From contig NZ_RKLX01000005.1 of the NCBI RefSeq assembly GCF_004745505.1, positions 1 through 64,000 of the forward strand: a DNA stretch of 64,000 bases, given 5' to 3'. Source of the stretch: Levilactobacillus suantsaiihabitans (GTDB lineage Bacteria > Bacillota > Bacilli > Lactobacillales > Lactobacillaceae). Below are positions 50,151 through 57,847 of the stretch, piece by piece. Every line of letters begins with the position of its first letter. Position 1 is the stretch's first letter. The translations under genes were made by a program, and so were the position numbers. The notes beneath the pieces were generated by a model that had not been told where the DNA came from, made no database searches, and saw only the letters and a list, made by a program, of their open reading frames with translations.

Positions 50151-50192
50151 GAGGACTCGCAGGCAGTCATTGCCTGTGGGTCCTCGTTTTTT
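50151..50192 (+). terminator. Orphan plus-strand terminator
   Basis: GAGGACTCGCAGGCA pairs with TGCCTGTGGGTCCTC, then GTTTTTT. It stands about 440 nt after the esterase with only repeats between. Confidence 0.75.
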
Positions 50193-50225
50193 ACGCCGAG
50201 ACAACGCGTTGCTTGCCCTTGCATC

Positions 50226-50338
50226 GCTGAAACGTGCGCCAACAGACAACTGGTTCTGCCTAACACCGCTAGGCAAGCAATTCAAGACCGGGATTACCGT
50301 TAATGCTCGCCAGTTAACCACTTGTTGGTCCACTTTTA
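50226..50338 (+). repeat. Family-A hairpin element, long form (A3)
   Basis: GCTGAAACGTGCGCCAACAG starts the 5' arm; the inner part has TTCTGCCTAACACC, CCGGGATTACCG and TTAATGCTCG, then CCAGTTAACC, CTTGTTGG and CCACTTTTA. It is placed between repeats R3 and R4. Confidence 0.8.
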
Positions 50339-50340
50339 TT

Positions 50341-50625
50341 TTTAGGTAACTAAAGATTGACAGACGAAAATCAGCTGAAATTACTGTTAACACGGTGTTG
50401 CTGATAGACATCAACCTTGCCGGAGTCAGCCAGGGTGGAACCATCTGAGTCGGTGGTGTTGGCTGAGGTTTCTTCTCAGCCTACAGCGCGGGACGACTTG
50501 AGAGACTGACGGGCTTTGTCAGGCTTTCAAGCGAACCGGAAGACCGCCCCTCAGGCTGGAGGTGTTCCCCATAGCAGGTGGAACCCTGGCTGACGCAGGC
50601 ACCCGGCTAAACCAATTTTAGGTAA
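50341..50625 (-). repeat. Composite repeat, module C only (copy R4)
   Basis: This copy keeps all C stems of R1: GGCTGAG/CTCAGCC, CTTGA/TCAAG and a perfect 10-bp CAGCCAGGGT/ACCCTGGCTG. Module B is absent. It ends close to the PAP2 phosphatase stop and may be the only structure available as its 3' end. Confidence 0.8.
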
Positions 50626-50668
50626 TCAAAAAGAGCCTGGAAAAATTCCAAACCCTTTGGTGTGACGC

Positions 50669-51337
50669 TTAAATTTCTGAACGCTTGAGCAACGGCCAGT
50701 TCTGCATGACCGGCGCCAAGCGAATGTAGAGCCCTTCGGCAAATTGTAACCACAGGTAAGCCAGTAAGACGGCGCCAATGGTGTCCGTTGGGAAGTGGGC
50801 ATTTAAGTAGACCCGTGAGATCATGACTAGTCCCATCCAGACGATCAAGAGAATGCGCACGATCCAGGCCTTCCATGCCGCCGCAATCATTGGTACCAAG
50901 ATGACCCAGATCATCGCGACCAACAGGAAGGTGCCGAAGACGTGACCACTGGGGAAACTATAGCCATCGTCAATGGCTAAGTGGGTCGAAGGTCGGGCCC
51001 GTTTGACCAGATTCTTGACCAGCGACGCCAGCACATCCCCGCCGGCTAAGGTCGCCAGACACCACAGCGCGGGAATCTTGAACTTGAACCCCCACAGCAG
51101 GAAGGCCAAGATCAGCACCCAAATGATATCCAACTTAGGCTCTGCCAGGCTCGTCACCCCGCGGTACAGCAACGTCTTCCACTCCGGTTGATTCTTCTGG
51201 ATCACGTCGACGATCGACGAATCCAAGAACTCGACGTAGGCGTTTTGCGCCTTTATGTAGATGGCCACGACCAAGAACAAGGCCGTTGCCAAGGTAAATT
51301 TCCACGGCCGGTCCCGGTCCCGATTAAATAACATCAT
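50669..51337 (-). CDS. PAP2-family membrane phosphatase
   Basis: 222 aa with about six membrane spans. The three phosphatase motifs are complete: KNLVKRARP, FPSGH, and SRVYLNAHFPTD. Members dephosphorylate lipids such as undecaprenyl diphosphate or phosphatidylglycerophosphate; the family cannot be narrowed here. AAAGGAA lies before the ATG. Confidence 0.9.
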   Translation of the reverse strand: MMLFNRDRDRPWKFTLATALFLVVAIYIKAQNAYVEFLDSSIVDVIQKNQPEWKTLLYRGVTSLAEPKLDIIWVLILAFLLWGFKFKIPALWCLATLAGGDVLASLVKNLVKRARPSTHLAIDDGYSFPSGHVFGTFLLVAMIWVILVPMIAAAWKAWIVRILLIVWMGLVMISRVYLNAHFPTDTIGAVLLAYLWLQFAEGLYIRLAPVMQNWPLLKRSEI

Positions 51338-51440
51338 AGTTAACTATTCCTTTCGTCATACCCGATTCTGGGAAAACCCCTAGCAATGAGTATACCACCC
51401 CGGGGGCAAATTTCTAGCGTTTCCGCCAGTATTAACACTT

Positions 51441-51896
51441 TCATAAACGCTTGTGGTGCCGCCAAAACCGGCGTTGAATCCGGTTGACCAATTCTGACAG
51501 CAAGAAGCCAAAGGCAATTGCGCCGGAGATCATCACAACTTGGAGTAAGAAGACGAAGGCCGTCGAGTTTTGCCCCAACGCGAAGTTTTTGATCATTTGA
51601 TACGCTTGCCCGCCCGGCACCAGTGGCACAATGGCGGGGATGTTGAAGAGGATCATCGGCATTTTCTTGATTTTAGCCGCCTGTAGCGAGGCGACCCCGA
51701 TGGCCACAGCGCCCAATAGATTGCCGACCACGTAGCCGCCGCCCCACAGGACCGTGAAGCGGTATAGAACGTACCCCAACACACCGATCCAGCCGCCCAC
51801 GTTGAGCGCCCGCCGTGGGATATTGATCAGGATTCCAAAGGCAATCGTCGCCACATAGGTTCCGCCGACCTCAATGATAAATTCTAAGACAGACAT
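51441..51896 (-). CDS. Threonine/serine exporter, C-terminal-type subunit (DUF3815)
   Basis: 151 aa membrane protein (MSVLEFIIEVGGTYVATIAFGILINIPRRALNVGG). It corresponds to the C-terminal half of ThrE. In two-gene systems it works with a DUF1212 subunit, which is the gene 15 nt upstream; that gene is interrupted here, so function is doubtful. Confidence 0.85.
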   Translation of the reverse strand: MSVLEFIIEVGGTYVATIAFGILINIPRRALNVGGWIGVLGYVLYRFTVLWGGGYVVGNLLGAVAIGVASLQAAKIKKMPMILFNIPAIVPLVPGGQAYQMIKNFALGQNSTAFVFLLQVVMISGAIAFGFLLSELVNRIQRRFWRHHKRL

Positions 51897-51911
51897 CCCA
51901 GCGTCTCCTCT

Positions 51912-52667
51912 CTATAGAAATTGCAAGACCATGGCAATGCCAAAGCCAATCGCCGCCGCACTGACCAACGCCTCCACGCCCCGGGCCGGTCCACTGACCA
52001 GATTGCCCGCTAAAATATCGCGCACCGAGTTGGTGATGGGCACCCCCGGTACCAGCGGCATGACGCTACCGATGATAATATCATCGACGCTGTTGCCCAG
52101 GCCCCAATGGACAAAGACCACCGCCATGACGCCAATCGCCGCGGCCGACGTGAATTCGGACAGGAAACGAATCTGAATGTATTTGTTCAAAATGTAGTAG
52201 ACCCACCAGCCCAGCATCCCCACTAGACAAGTGATTCAAAAGTCGGGCAGGTTGTGGCGAAAGACCACTTCCAACGGGCCACTGACCAGCGCCGCAGCCA
52301 CCAGTTGTAGCCAAAAGGGAAAATAACGACTGACGCTATCCAAGTGATCCAGCCGGTCCGCAAACTGGCGCAAGTTGATCTTGTGATCGGCGTATTGCCG
52401 CGACAGGTCATTGACGACCGCAATTTTTTCCAAGTCAAAGGTCCGGCGCTTGACGGGCTCAATTTGCGCGCCCACCTCGCCGTTGATGGCCATCAAGATC
52501 CCGGTGATCATCACGAACAGCTGACTGGTCTGGGCCCCGGCATTGTGGGCGATTCGGGTCATCGTGTCCTCGACCCGCTCAATTTCCGACCCATTTTCAA
52601 TCATGATGCGCCCTGCAGTCAACGCTGTGTGTAAAATCAGCTGATCCCGTTTCTTTTGACTACTCAT
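51912..52667 (-). pseudogene. Threonine/serine exporter DUF1212 subunit with internal stop
   Basis: One frame of 252 codons carries a TGA at 52236-52238, after VFRHNLPDF. The frame continues with ITCLVGMLGWWVYYILNKYIQIRF and on to the normal end (GVEALVSAAAIGFGIAMVLQFL, shortened). Both halves are well preserved and in the same frame, so a single change (e.g. GGA or TGG to TGA) is enough to explain it. The start is ATG 52667 behind AGAGGGACGGAG. The catalytic/pore N-terminal part is 143 aa without the remaining membrane helices. Confidence 0.85.
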
Positions 52668-52736
52668 CTCCGTCCCTCTCTTTTCGCACGTGTTTTTTTC
52701 ATTATACGGCATGGCACCGGCCGGGGAAATACGCAA

Positions 52737-53145
52737 TCAGCTTTTTCCGTAAAACTTTTCAAATTTGACTTTGAGTCTGCTACCGAGCGCGTTCTGAACC
52801 GCCTTACCGTTGCGTGAAATTCTGGGCTGGAACGCTGGGGAAGGTTCTAACCACCAAGATTGGCTAAATCAGCTGCCTCCGGCGGGCGAGCGCTTATCCA
52901 TCTACGATGTGTTAGACCAGCCTCAACGTTCAATCGGCCTTAACATCAGACGGATAAATCGGTTGGTCTTCCCCCGGTAACCGACGCTTCACCGATAAAT
53001 CCATTTCAAAACACGAGGCCATCCCCCACTACAAATCAAAAAGCCCAAGGCGAATAGACGGCCCTGGACCCTAGTCTTAGTCAATCGAATTTTAAAAACT
53101 GCTCAGTCGGCGACAACTGACACAGCCTCCTGGTTTAACTCACCA
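52737..53145. other. Gene-free spacer with module-B end remnant
   Basis: No gene seen in about 400 nt. At 52798-52845 the minus-strand module-B end appears (CGCCTTACCGTTGCG, then GGCTGGAACGCTGGGGAAGG), without its partner arm. The rest is featureless. Confidence 0.6.
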
Positions 53146-53541
53146 TCATTTAACGTAATACGACGTGACCGTGTCAAACGACCACTTCAAAGCTGGCTTC
53201 CCCTTGTAGTGGGTCTTGCGCAAGACGTTGTACTTCCCGACCTGCTGGCCCTTGGCGATTTGAAAGACCGAAACCTTCTTCTTGCCAATATGTACGCCTA
53301 ATTGCTTTTTCTGGTAGCTGCCGAAATGGCTCTTGAAGGACCGGGCGCCAATCTTGAGCTTGAGACCCTTTTTCAGATGACCCGTTGAGTGTTTCAAGTG
53401 CCACGTTCCCCGGTAGGCCTTGGGAATCTTCTGGTACATATTTTGCTTTGCGGCGGCCGGTTGTGGCTGTTGTAAGGCCGTCGTGGCCCCAACGCCGAGT
53501 GTCGCCACGGCTAAGACCGTCAGTAATTTTTGTCGAAACAT
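53146..53541 (-). CDS. Secreted small basic protein, unknown function
   Basis: 131 aa with an N-terminal signal peptide: MFRQKLLTVLAVATLGVGA, probable cleavage after AAA near residue 31. The mature part is lysine-rich (YRGTWHLKHSTGHLKKGLKLKIG...) and ends in a beta-like pattern PALKWSFDTVTSYYVK. Similar small exported proteins are common in lactobacilli and of unknown role. AAGGGAGCGG stands before the ATG. Confidence 0.7.
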   Translation of the reverse strand: MFRQKLLTVLAVATLGVGATTALQQPQPAAAKQNMYQKIPKAYRGTWHLKHSTGHLKKGLKLKIGARSFKSHFGSYQKKQLGVHIGKKKVSVFQIAKGQQVGKYNVLRKTHYKGKPALKWSFDTVTSYYVK

Positions 53542-53605
53542 GATTATCCGCTCCCTTCACTATTGATAATATCATGAAAGCGTTTAAATTCAGCTCATTT
53601 TGCCT

Positions 53606-53648
53606 AAAAAAAACGAACCTGGGAAAAAATCTCCCAGGCTCGTTCGTG
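53606..53648 (-). terminator. Terminator after the DtxR-type regulator
   Basis: In the minus direction AGCCTGGGA and TCCCAGGTTCGT close a stem extended by ACGAAC pairs, followed by eight T. A family-A element lies between it and the gene. Confidence 0.8.
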
Positions 53649-53661
53649 TCACCTTTGCATA

Positions 53662-53712
53662 GCTGAAAGGTGCGCCAAAAGGTAACCGGCTAATCGCCTT
53701 TTGGCCCACTCT
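53662..53712 (+). repeat. Family-A hairpin element, short form (A4)
   Basis: GCTGAAAGGTGCGCCAAAAGG, AACCGGCTAATCG and CCTTTTGGCCCACTCT make a compact hairpin 10 nt after the DtxR-type stop. Confidence 0.8.
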
Positions 53713-53721
53713 CCTGCTAGT

Positions 53722-54372
53722 TTATTTCACAAAAATATAATGTGCCGCCTTGTAACTGACAATCAGCTCGGCGTCATCCGTCAGGTTTTGGACCGTCACT
53801 GGCCCCTCGAACGGATCGTGCTTGATGACCTTCAATTGGTCGCCGATGTCTAACTTCAAGTCACCCAAGTACGTCAACAGATCGTGATTGTCAATGAACC
53901 GATCGACCGAAACGATATCCCCATCGGCTGCGTCATTGAGCACGGTGTGAGAATCTTCGTGATAGTGGCCGTAGCGGTCGGGAATCACGCCGCCATGCGG
54001 ACAATGCGTGGGGTTCCCCAGCATGTCGTCTAAGGCGTTGACCAACTTGGCACTCGTGACGTGTTCCAAGACCTCTGCTTCATCGTGCACGTCTGGCAAG
54101 TCATAATCCAGCTTTTCCACCAGAAAGTCTTCCCAGATCCGGTGCTTACGAACCAAATCCTCGGCCAGCCGAATTCCCTTACTGGTCAGAGAAATCCCGG
54201 CGTAGGGCGTGTGTTCCGCCAAACCTTCTGCGGCCATCTTGTTGACCATTTCGGTCACGGAGCCAGCCGCAATATTTAAGCTGATGGCAATTTGCTTATT
54301 GGAAACCTTTTTCTGTTTCCCACCCAGCTCAAAAATAATCTTTAAATAATCCTCCTTCATCGGAGTCATCAC
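53722..54372 (-). CDS. DtxR/MntR-family metal-dependent repressor
   Basis: 216 aa: winged helix (KKVSNKQIAISLNIAAGSVTEMVNKMAAEGLAEH), dimerisation and metal domain (EAEVLEHVTSAKLVNALDDMLGNPTHCPHGG), and a C-terminal FeoA/SH3-like domain. The C-x-H-G motif and long form suggest a manganese or iron sensor of the three-domain type. It is 3' of a CDF exporter in the same direction, suggesting joint metal homeostasis. Confidence 0.88.
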   Translation of the reverse strand: MMTPMKEDYLKIIFELGGKQKKVSNKQIAISLNIAAGSVTEMVNKMAAEGLAEHTPYAGISLTSKGIRLAEDLVRKHRIWEDFLVEKLDYDLPDVHDEAEVLEHVTSAKLVNALDDMLGNPTHCPHGGVIPDRYGHYHEDSHTVLNDAADGDIVSVDRFIDNHDLLTYLGDLKLDIGDQLKVIKHDPFEGPVTVQNLTDDAELIVSYKAAHYIFVK

Positions 54373-54430
54373 TGTTCACCTCATCTAGATAATGCCTCAT
54401 TTATACCGCGAATCGCGGCAAAACGCAAGG

Positions 54431-55327
54431 CTAGTCGTGTCGCCAATCGTTTTGATCGAAAAACAAATCTTCATTCTTCCCCCGCCGACACTCTGCTTGG
54501 ATCGTTACGTGATTGATGCCGTACTTGTGGCACAGCAGCGTTTCAATTTGCCGGTAAATCGGCTCGATTTCACTGAGTGGCAGGTTGTCCATGTTCACGT
54601 GCACCGAAAACGCGATGTTATTTTCATCGATCAGCCACGCGTGAATGTGGTGGACCCCCTCGACCTTCGGCAGCTGACACAGGTCGTGGGCAATTCCCTC
54701 GTAGTCCAGCTTCGGCGAGGCTTCCATCAAGATGCCAAAGGTCTGCTTGATGATTGGCCAGGATTCATAGCTGATGTAGCCGGCCACTAAAATCGTAATG
54801 GTCGGGTCGACCCAACTGATCTGCCAAACCGTGATCAAAATAGCCCCCACGATGACGCCGACCGAGGCCAGTGCGTCGCTCAACAGGTGCAAATACGTCG
54901 CGCGAATGTTCAGGTTGTGCTGGGCGCCATGATTTAACAGAATCGTCGAAAACAGGTTGGCCAGGAAACTGACCACGGCCACCACCAACATGATGTCCCC
55001 TTTGACCGGCTCTGGGTTTAGCAATCGCCGAATCGCTTCGATTGCCAGCGCCAGTGAAATGACGATCAGGACGCCCGCGTTCAGCAGGGCCGCTAAAATT
55101 TCTGCGCGCCGGTAGCCGTAGGTGTTGTTACGGGTTTGCCGCTTGCCACCGATGCGATGGGCCACGTAACTGAGGACAATGGATAAGGCGTCCCCGAGAT
55201 TATGAAAGGCATCTGACAGCAACGACAAGCTCCCGGACAACAGCCCACCTAACAATTCAAAAATCGTAATAACCACATTTAACACGGTCACCAGTAAAAA
55301 CCGGCTCCCCGAGAGACTCTTTTCCAA
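54431..55327 (-). CDS. Cation diffusion facilitator (CDF) metal exporter
   Basis: 298 aa from TTG 55327 (MEKSLSGSRFLLVTVLNVV), placed behind GGGGGCGGG; a TTG five codons upstream lacks a ribosome site. Six membrane spans with metal-site residues in SDAFHNLGDALS (TM2) and HLLSDALASVG (TM5), the H-x3-D pattern of zinc-transporting CzcD/ZitB members, and a cytoplasmic C-terminal domain with VHHIHAW. It exports Zn2+ or a similar ion by proton antiport. Confidence 0.9.
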   Translation of the reverse strand: MEKSLSGSRFLLVTVLNVVITIFELLGGLLSGSLSLLSDAFHNLGDALSIVLSYVAHRIGGKRQTRNNTYGYRRAEILAALLNAGVLIVISLALAIEAIRRLLNPEPVKGDIMLVVAVVSFLANLFSTILLNHGAQHNLNIRATYLHLLSDALASVGVIVGAILITVWQISWVDPTITILVAGYISYESWPIIKQTFGILMEASPKLDYEGIAHDLCQLPKVEGVHHIHAWLIDENNIAFSVHVNMDNLPLSEIEPIYRQIETLLCHKYGINHVTIQAECRRGKNEDLFFDQNDWRHD

Positions 55328-55440
55328 TTGTCCCGCCCCCAATACTAACTAGGTCTATTATCGCAGAATTTAGGGGGAATGAAAAGCCAGTCTTCGGTAA
55401 ACCTCATCGATTTCTTGGTGACCGAACTTGTCCGCCTAGC

Positions 55441-55483
55441 AAAAAAGGGAATCGACCTCGCTTGAAAGCGAAACCAATCCCCT
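55441..55483 (-). terminator. Terminator after the GNAT gene
   Basis: AAGGGGATTGG, TTTCGCTT-TC-AAGCGA and CGATTCCCTT pair in the minus direction and are followed by TTTTTT. Confidence 0.85.
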
Positions 55484-55544
55484 TATATTATAGTAGTTTT
55501 TGCAATAGCTAGTCGCTGGCCGAGGCCAACGTCACCCAGACGTC

Positions 55545-55605
55545 CAGGCTGCCGCGTACCGACCCATATTGGGCGAACGGTAGGCGACCAGCACGGTCTG
55601 TGACG
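55545..55605 (+). repeat. Module-B end remnant between GNAT and its terminator
   Basis: GCCGCGTACCGACCCATATTG followed by GGCGAACGGTAGGCGACCAGC matches the outer arm and end of module B. Only this one side is present. Confidence 0.65.
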
Positions 55606-55628
55606 CTGACGGAGACGCTAGAACCTGC

Positions 55629-56201
55629 CTAGTTCAGTGACTTAATCGTTGGCGTAGCGGTCAAGTGCGCTGATTTAGCGTTGGCTGTCAACCGTTCGTA
55701 AGCGAAATCGATCGTGCCCGGCATGCCAGCAGCCGCCAAGTCGATCCGGCCCGTTTCCGTAAAGCCGTTCTTCTTGATGACGTGTTGCATCGCCATGTTG
55801 TGGGGATGCGTATCGATCCGAATGCTTTCGATGGACGCCGCGTGGTCGATTTGGGCGAATAAGCGTTGGAACAATTCCCCCGCCAATCCGCGACCATGAT
55901 GGTGGCTCGACACAGCTACCCGATGGATGGCCAAATATGGCGCTTGTTCCGTCAGCCACTGACCGTCGATCTGTTTATAGGTCGGATCCTCTCCGGGAAT
56001 CAATGCAGCAGTTCCTAAAATTTCGTTGTCTTCTTCGAGCACGACGGTCCACCCTTGGTGAATGTCGTCGACTAAGACAGCCGTGTTGGGGTATGACCCT
56101 TGCCATTGATCAATGTCTTGCGCCGCCAGTAACTCGCGGCCATCACGGATAATCGATTCAATTTGAGGTAAGTCAGCCATAGTAGCTTGTCGTAACAGCA
56201 T
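55629..56201 (-). CDS. GNAT-family N-acetyltransferase
   Basis: 190 aa. MLLRQATMADLPQIESIIRDGR begins the fold; the acetyl-CoA loop is VSSHHHGRGLAGELF and the end is VIKKNGFTETG. Substrate unknown. The last 20 residues (ANAKSAHLTATPTIKSLN) extend beyond the fold. Its promoter holds an inverted repeat. Confidence 0.85.
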   Translation of the reverse strand: MLLRQATMADLPQIESIIRDGRELLAAQDIDQWQGSYPNTAVLVDDIHQGWTVVLEEDNEILGTAALIPGEDPTYKQIDGQWLTEQAPYLAIHRVAVSSHHHGRGLAGELFQRLFAQIDHAASIESIRIDTHPHNMAMQHVIKKNGFTETGRIDLAAAGMPGTIDFAYERLTANAKSAHLTATPTIKSLN

Positions 56202-56240
56202 GTGTTAACACCATCCTTTTAATTTTGTTTTAAAGCGATT

Positions 56241-56273
56241 TTGTAATCTTAACACGTTCGCCAGAGATTACAA
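56241..56273 (-). promoter_or_regulatory. GNAT promoter with 9-bp inverted repeat
   Basis: TTGTAATCT (56241-56249) and AGATTACAA (56265-56273) are perfect inverted arms 15 bp apart. In the minus direction the TTGTAA arm serves as -35 with TAAGAT 16 bp further as -10. Confidence 0.55.
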
Positions 56274-56502
56274 CCAAAGCGACGCGATTTTCGCTAAAAG
56301 ATTTTCGGATAGATGATGAAAGCCCGCCATCACGGCGTTTGCGTTCACATTTTTCTGCCACATTCTCAAGTGTTTTTCATTTTTCGGTCGGTTGTTTTCA
56401 TACGACAAGCTGATTGGTCCCAGTATTGTCGTGGGCGCTGGCTGCTGGCCAGATATGGGGTGACACGTTGGGGCTACAGTTGTGTCTCACGCTTGCCTCA
56501 TA

Positions 56503-56556
56503 GCCGAAACGTGCGCCAACAGGCAGCCAGCTAATCGCCTGTTGGCGCACTCTTTT
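56503..56556 (+). repeat. Family-A hairpin element, short form (A5)
   Basis: Perfect 14-bp stem: GTGCGCCAACAGGC (56511-56524) and GCCTGTTGGCGCAC (56537-56550), loop AGCCAGCTAATC, then TCTTTT. A degenerate module-B piece (GCTGGCCAGATATGGGGT) precedes it at about 56445. Confidence 0.9.
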
Positions 56557-56597
56557 CCAAATAAAAAAACCGATTTAAAATAAGATTGTAAGTTTTG

Positions 56598-56642
56598 ACT
56601 TCTAGGCCATGTTAAATCAACATGGTCTAGAAGTTGTTTTTG
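56598..56642 (+). terminator. Orphan hairpin terminator at the edge of the AT-rich island
   Basis: ACTTCTAGGCCATGTT and AACATGGTCTAGAAGT form a 16-bp stem with one G-T pair, followed by TGTTTTTG. No gene ends here; composition drops to AT-rich right after it. Confidence 0.7.
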
Positions 56643-56716
56643 TTTCTAAAACATATAATTAGATGGCGATATTGATAGGCAACTAACAATATAGTAATCT
56701 ATAAAATAGATATGTC

Positions 56717-56825
56717 TTGAAAGGCATGAATGTCATAATGTATACAGTAGGCGTATACATTTGTTCAAAATCAAATCAGCAGTAAGCATTATTCAGATAC
56801 AATGGGAAAAAGTTGTATCTGAATA
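56717..56825 (+). promoter_or_regulatory. marR promoter with two perfect inverted repeats
   Basis: The -35 TTGAAA (56717-56722), an 18-bp spacer and -10 TATACA (56741-56746). The -10 lies inside AATGTATAC-7bp-GTATACATT (56737-56761), a likely MarR operator. A second repeat, TATTCAGATACAA and its complement (56790-56802 and 56813-56825, 13 bp), lies in the leader. Confidence 0.7.
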
Positions 56826-56903
56826 GATTTCAACCGATCAATTAGTTTATTTACAGTCTATTAATACTGAATAACTCAACTAGAAAGATAATGAGGTAAT
56901 AAT

Positions 56904-57326
56904 ATGTCAGAAAATATGGCCAAAGAAATAAATAAGCTTTTACGAGAAACTTTAATTGACGAACAACGTTATTTTACTGAACACGTGAAGCAAACTAATC
57001 TCACCAGTCAACAAGCGCGGACAATTGGGTATATCGATAAACATCCTGGCGCAATTCAACGCGATGTTGCTGATGCATTTAAACGCCGCGGTGCTAGTAT
57101 TTCTAACATGTTGAAAAATCTAGAACGTGATGGTTATATTGAAAGAAAACGATCACCTACTAATGACCGAACAAAGGTGTTATATATTACGGAAAAAGGT
57201 AAACAAGTTATCACTGAAGTGGATGACATTTTTAAAGCCATTGAAGAGAAGCTCGTAGAGAATATGGATGATTTAGAAGTTAGCAAGTTGCTCACATTAC
57301 TAAAAAAAATAAAATTTACTGATTAA
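56904..57326 (+). CDS. MarR-family regulator
   Basis: 140 aa (MSENMAKEINKLLRETLIDEQ...). The winged helix is seen in GAIQRDVADAFKRRGASISNMLKNLERDGYIERKRSPTNDRTKV, with the DR wing motif. MarR proteins usually repress their own and adjacent genes and respond to small phenolic or oxidant signals. GAGG lies 7 nt ahead of the ATG. Codon use is AT-rich, like the next two genes and unlike the flanks. Confidence 0.9.
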   Translation: MSENMAKEINKLLRETLIDEQRYFTEHVKQTNLTSQQARTIGYIDKHPGAIQRDVADAFKRRGASISNMLKNLERDGYIERKRSPTNDRTKVLYITEKGKQVITEVDDIFKAIEEKLVENMDDLEVSKLLTLLKKIKFTD

Positions 57327-57334
57327 ACTCAAAA

Positions 57335-57360
57335 AGAGACCTTCATAGGCCTCTTTTTTA
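57335..57360 (+). terminator. Terminator after marR
   Basis: AGAGACC-TTCAT-AGGCCTCT with a T run. Confidence 0.75.
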
Positions 57361-57443
57361 TATACGACAGTTGACAATTAGATATCTAAGAGTTAGCATT
57401 CTTATTATTCACGAAACCAGTACTTATTGAAAGAGGTGTAAAA

Positions 57444-57788
57444 ATGCAACTTATATTAAAAATAAAAAAATTAGGATTTAAAGGACGACTGAATCGCGCG
57501 AAATTTTGGCAACTTGTCTCAGCTAGTTATGGATTGGCCTTAATATGTTTAATCCTATTAGCGTTACAGGCTGGTTATAGTTGGTCAGCTATCTTTGCCA
57601 TACAATTACCTACGTTAAGGCTGACCGGTCGCGTGATTTTTATGATCGCCTGGTGTGGACTCTTAGGGGCTAAGATTAGACGATTAAACGATCTTAAGCT
57701 GTCTCATTGGCTGATTGGATTGGACTTCATTCCTGTAGTAGGTGCCCTTGTTTTTACCATATTTGGGTGCTTACCTTCTAAAAAATAA
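57444..57788 (+). CDS. DUF805-family small membrane protein
   Basis: 114 aa. The FKGRLNRAKFW motif precedes three or four membrane segments, and the RRLNDLKLSHWL motif lies between spans 2 and 3; both are the DUF805 (YhaH-like) hallmarks. Function unknown. GAAAGAGGTG stands before the ATG. Confidence 0.85.
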   Translation: MQLILKIKKLGFKGRLNRAKFWQLVSASYGLALICLILLALQAGYSWSAIFAIQLPTLRLTGRVIFMIAWCGLLGAKIRRLNDLKLSHWLIGLDFIPVVGALVFTIFGCLPSKK

Positions 57789-57847
57789 TAATTTTAAGTC
57801 GTCATTAAGAACAATTAACTACCAAAATCAAAATGTAGAAAGTTGGT

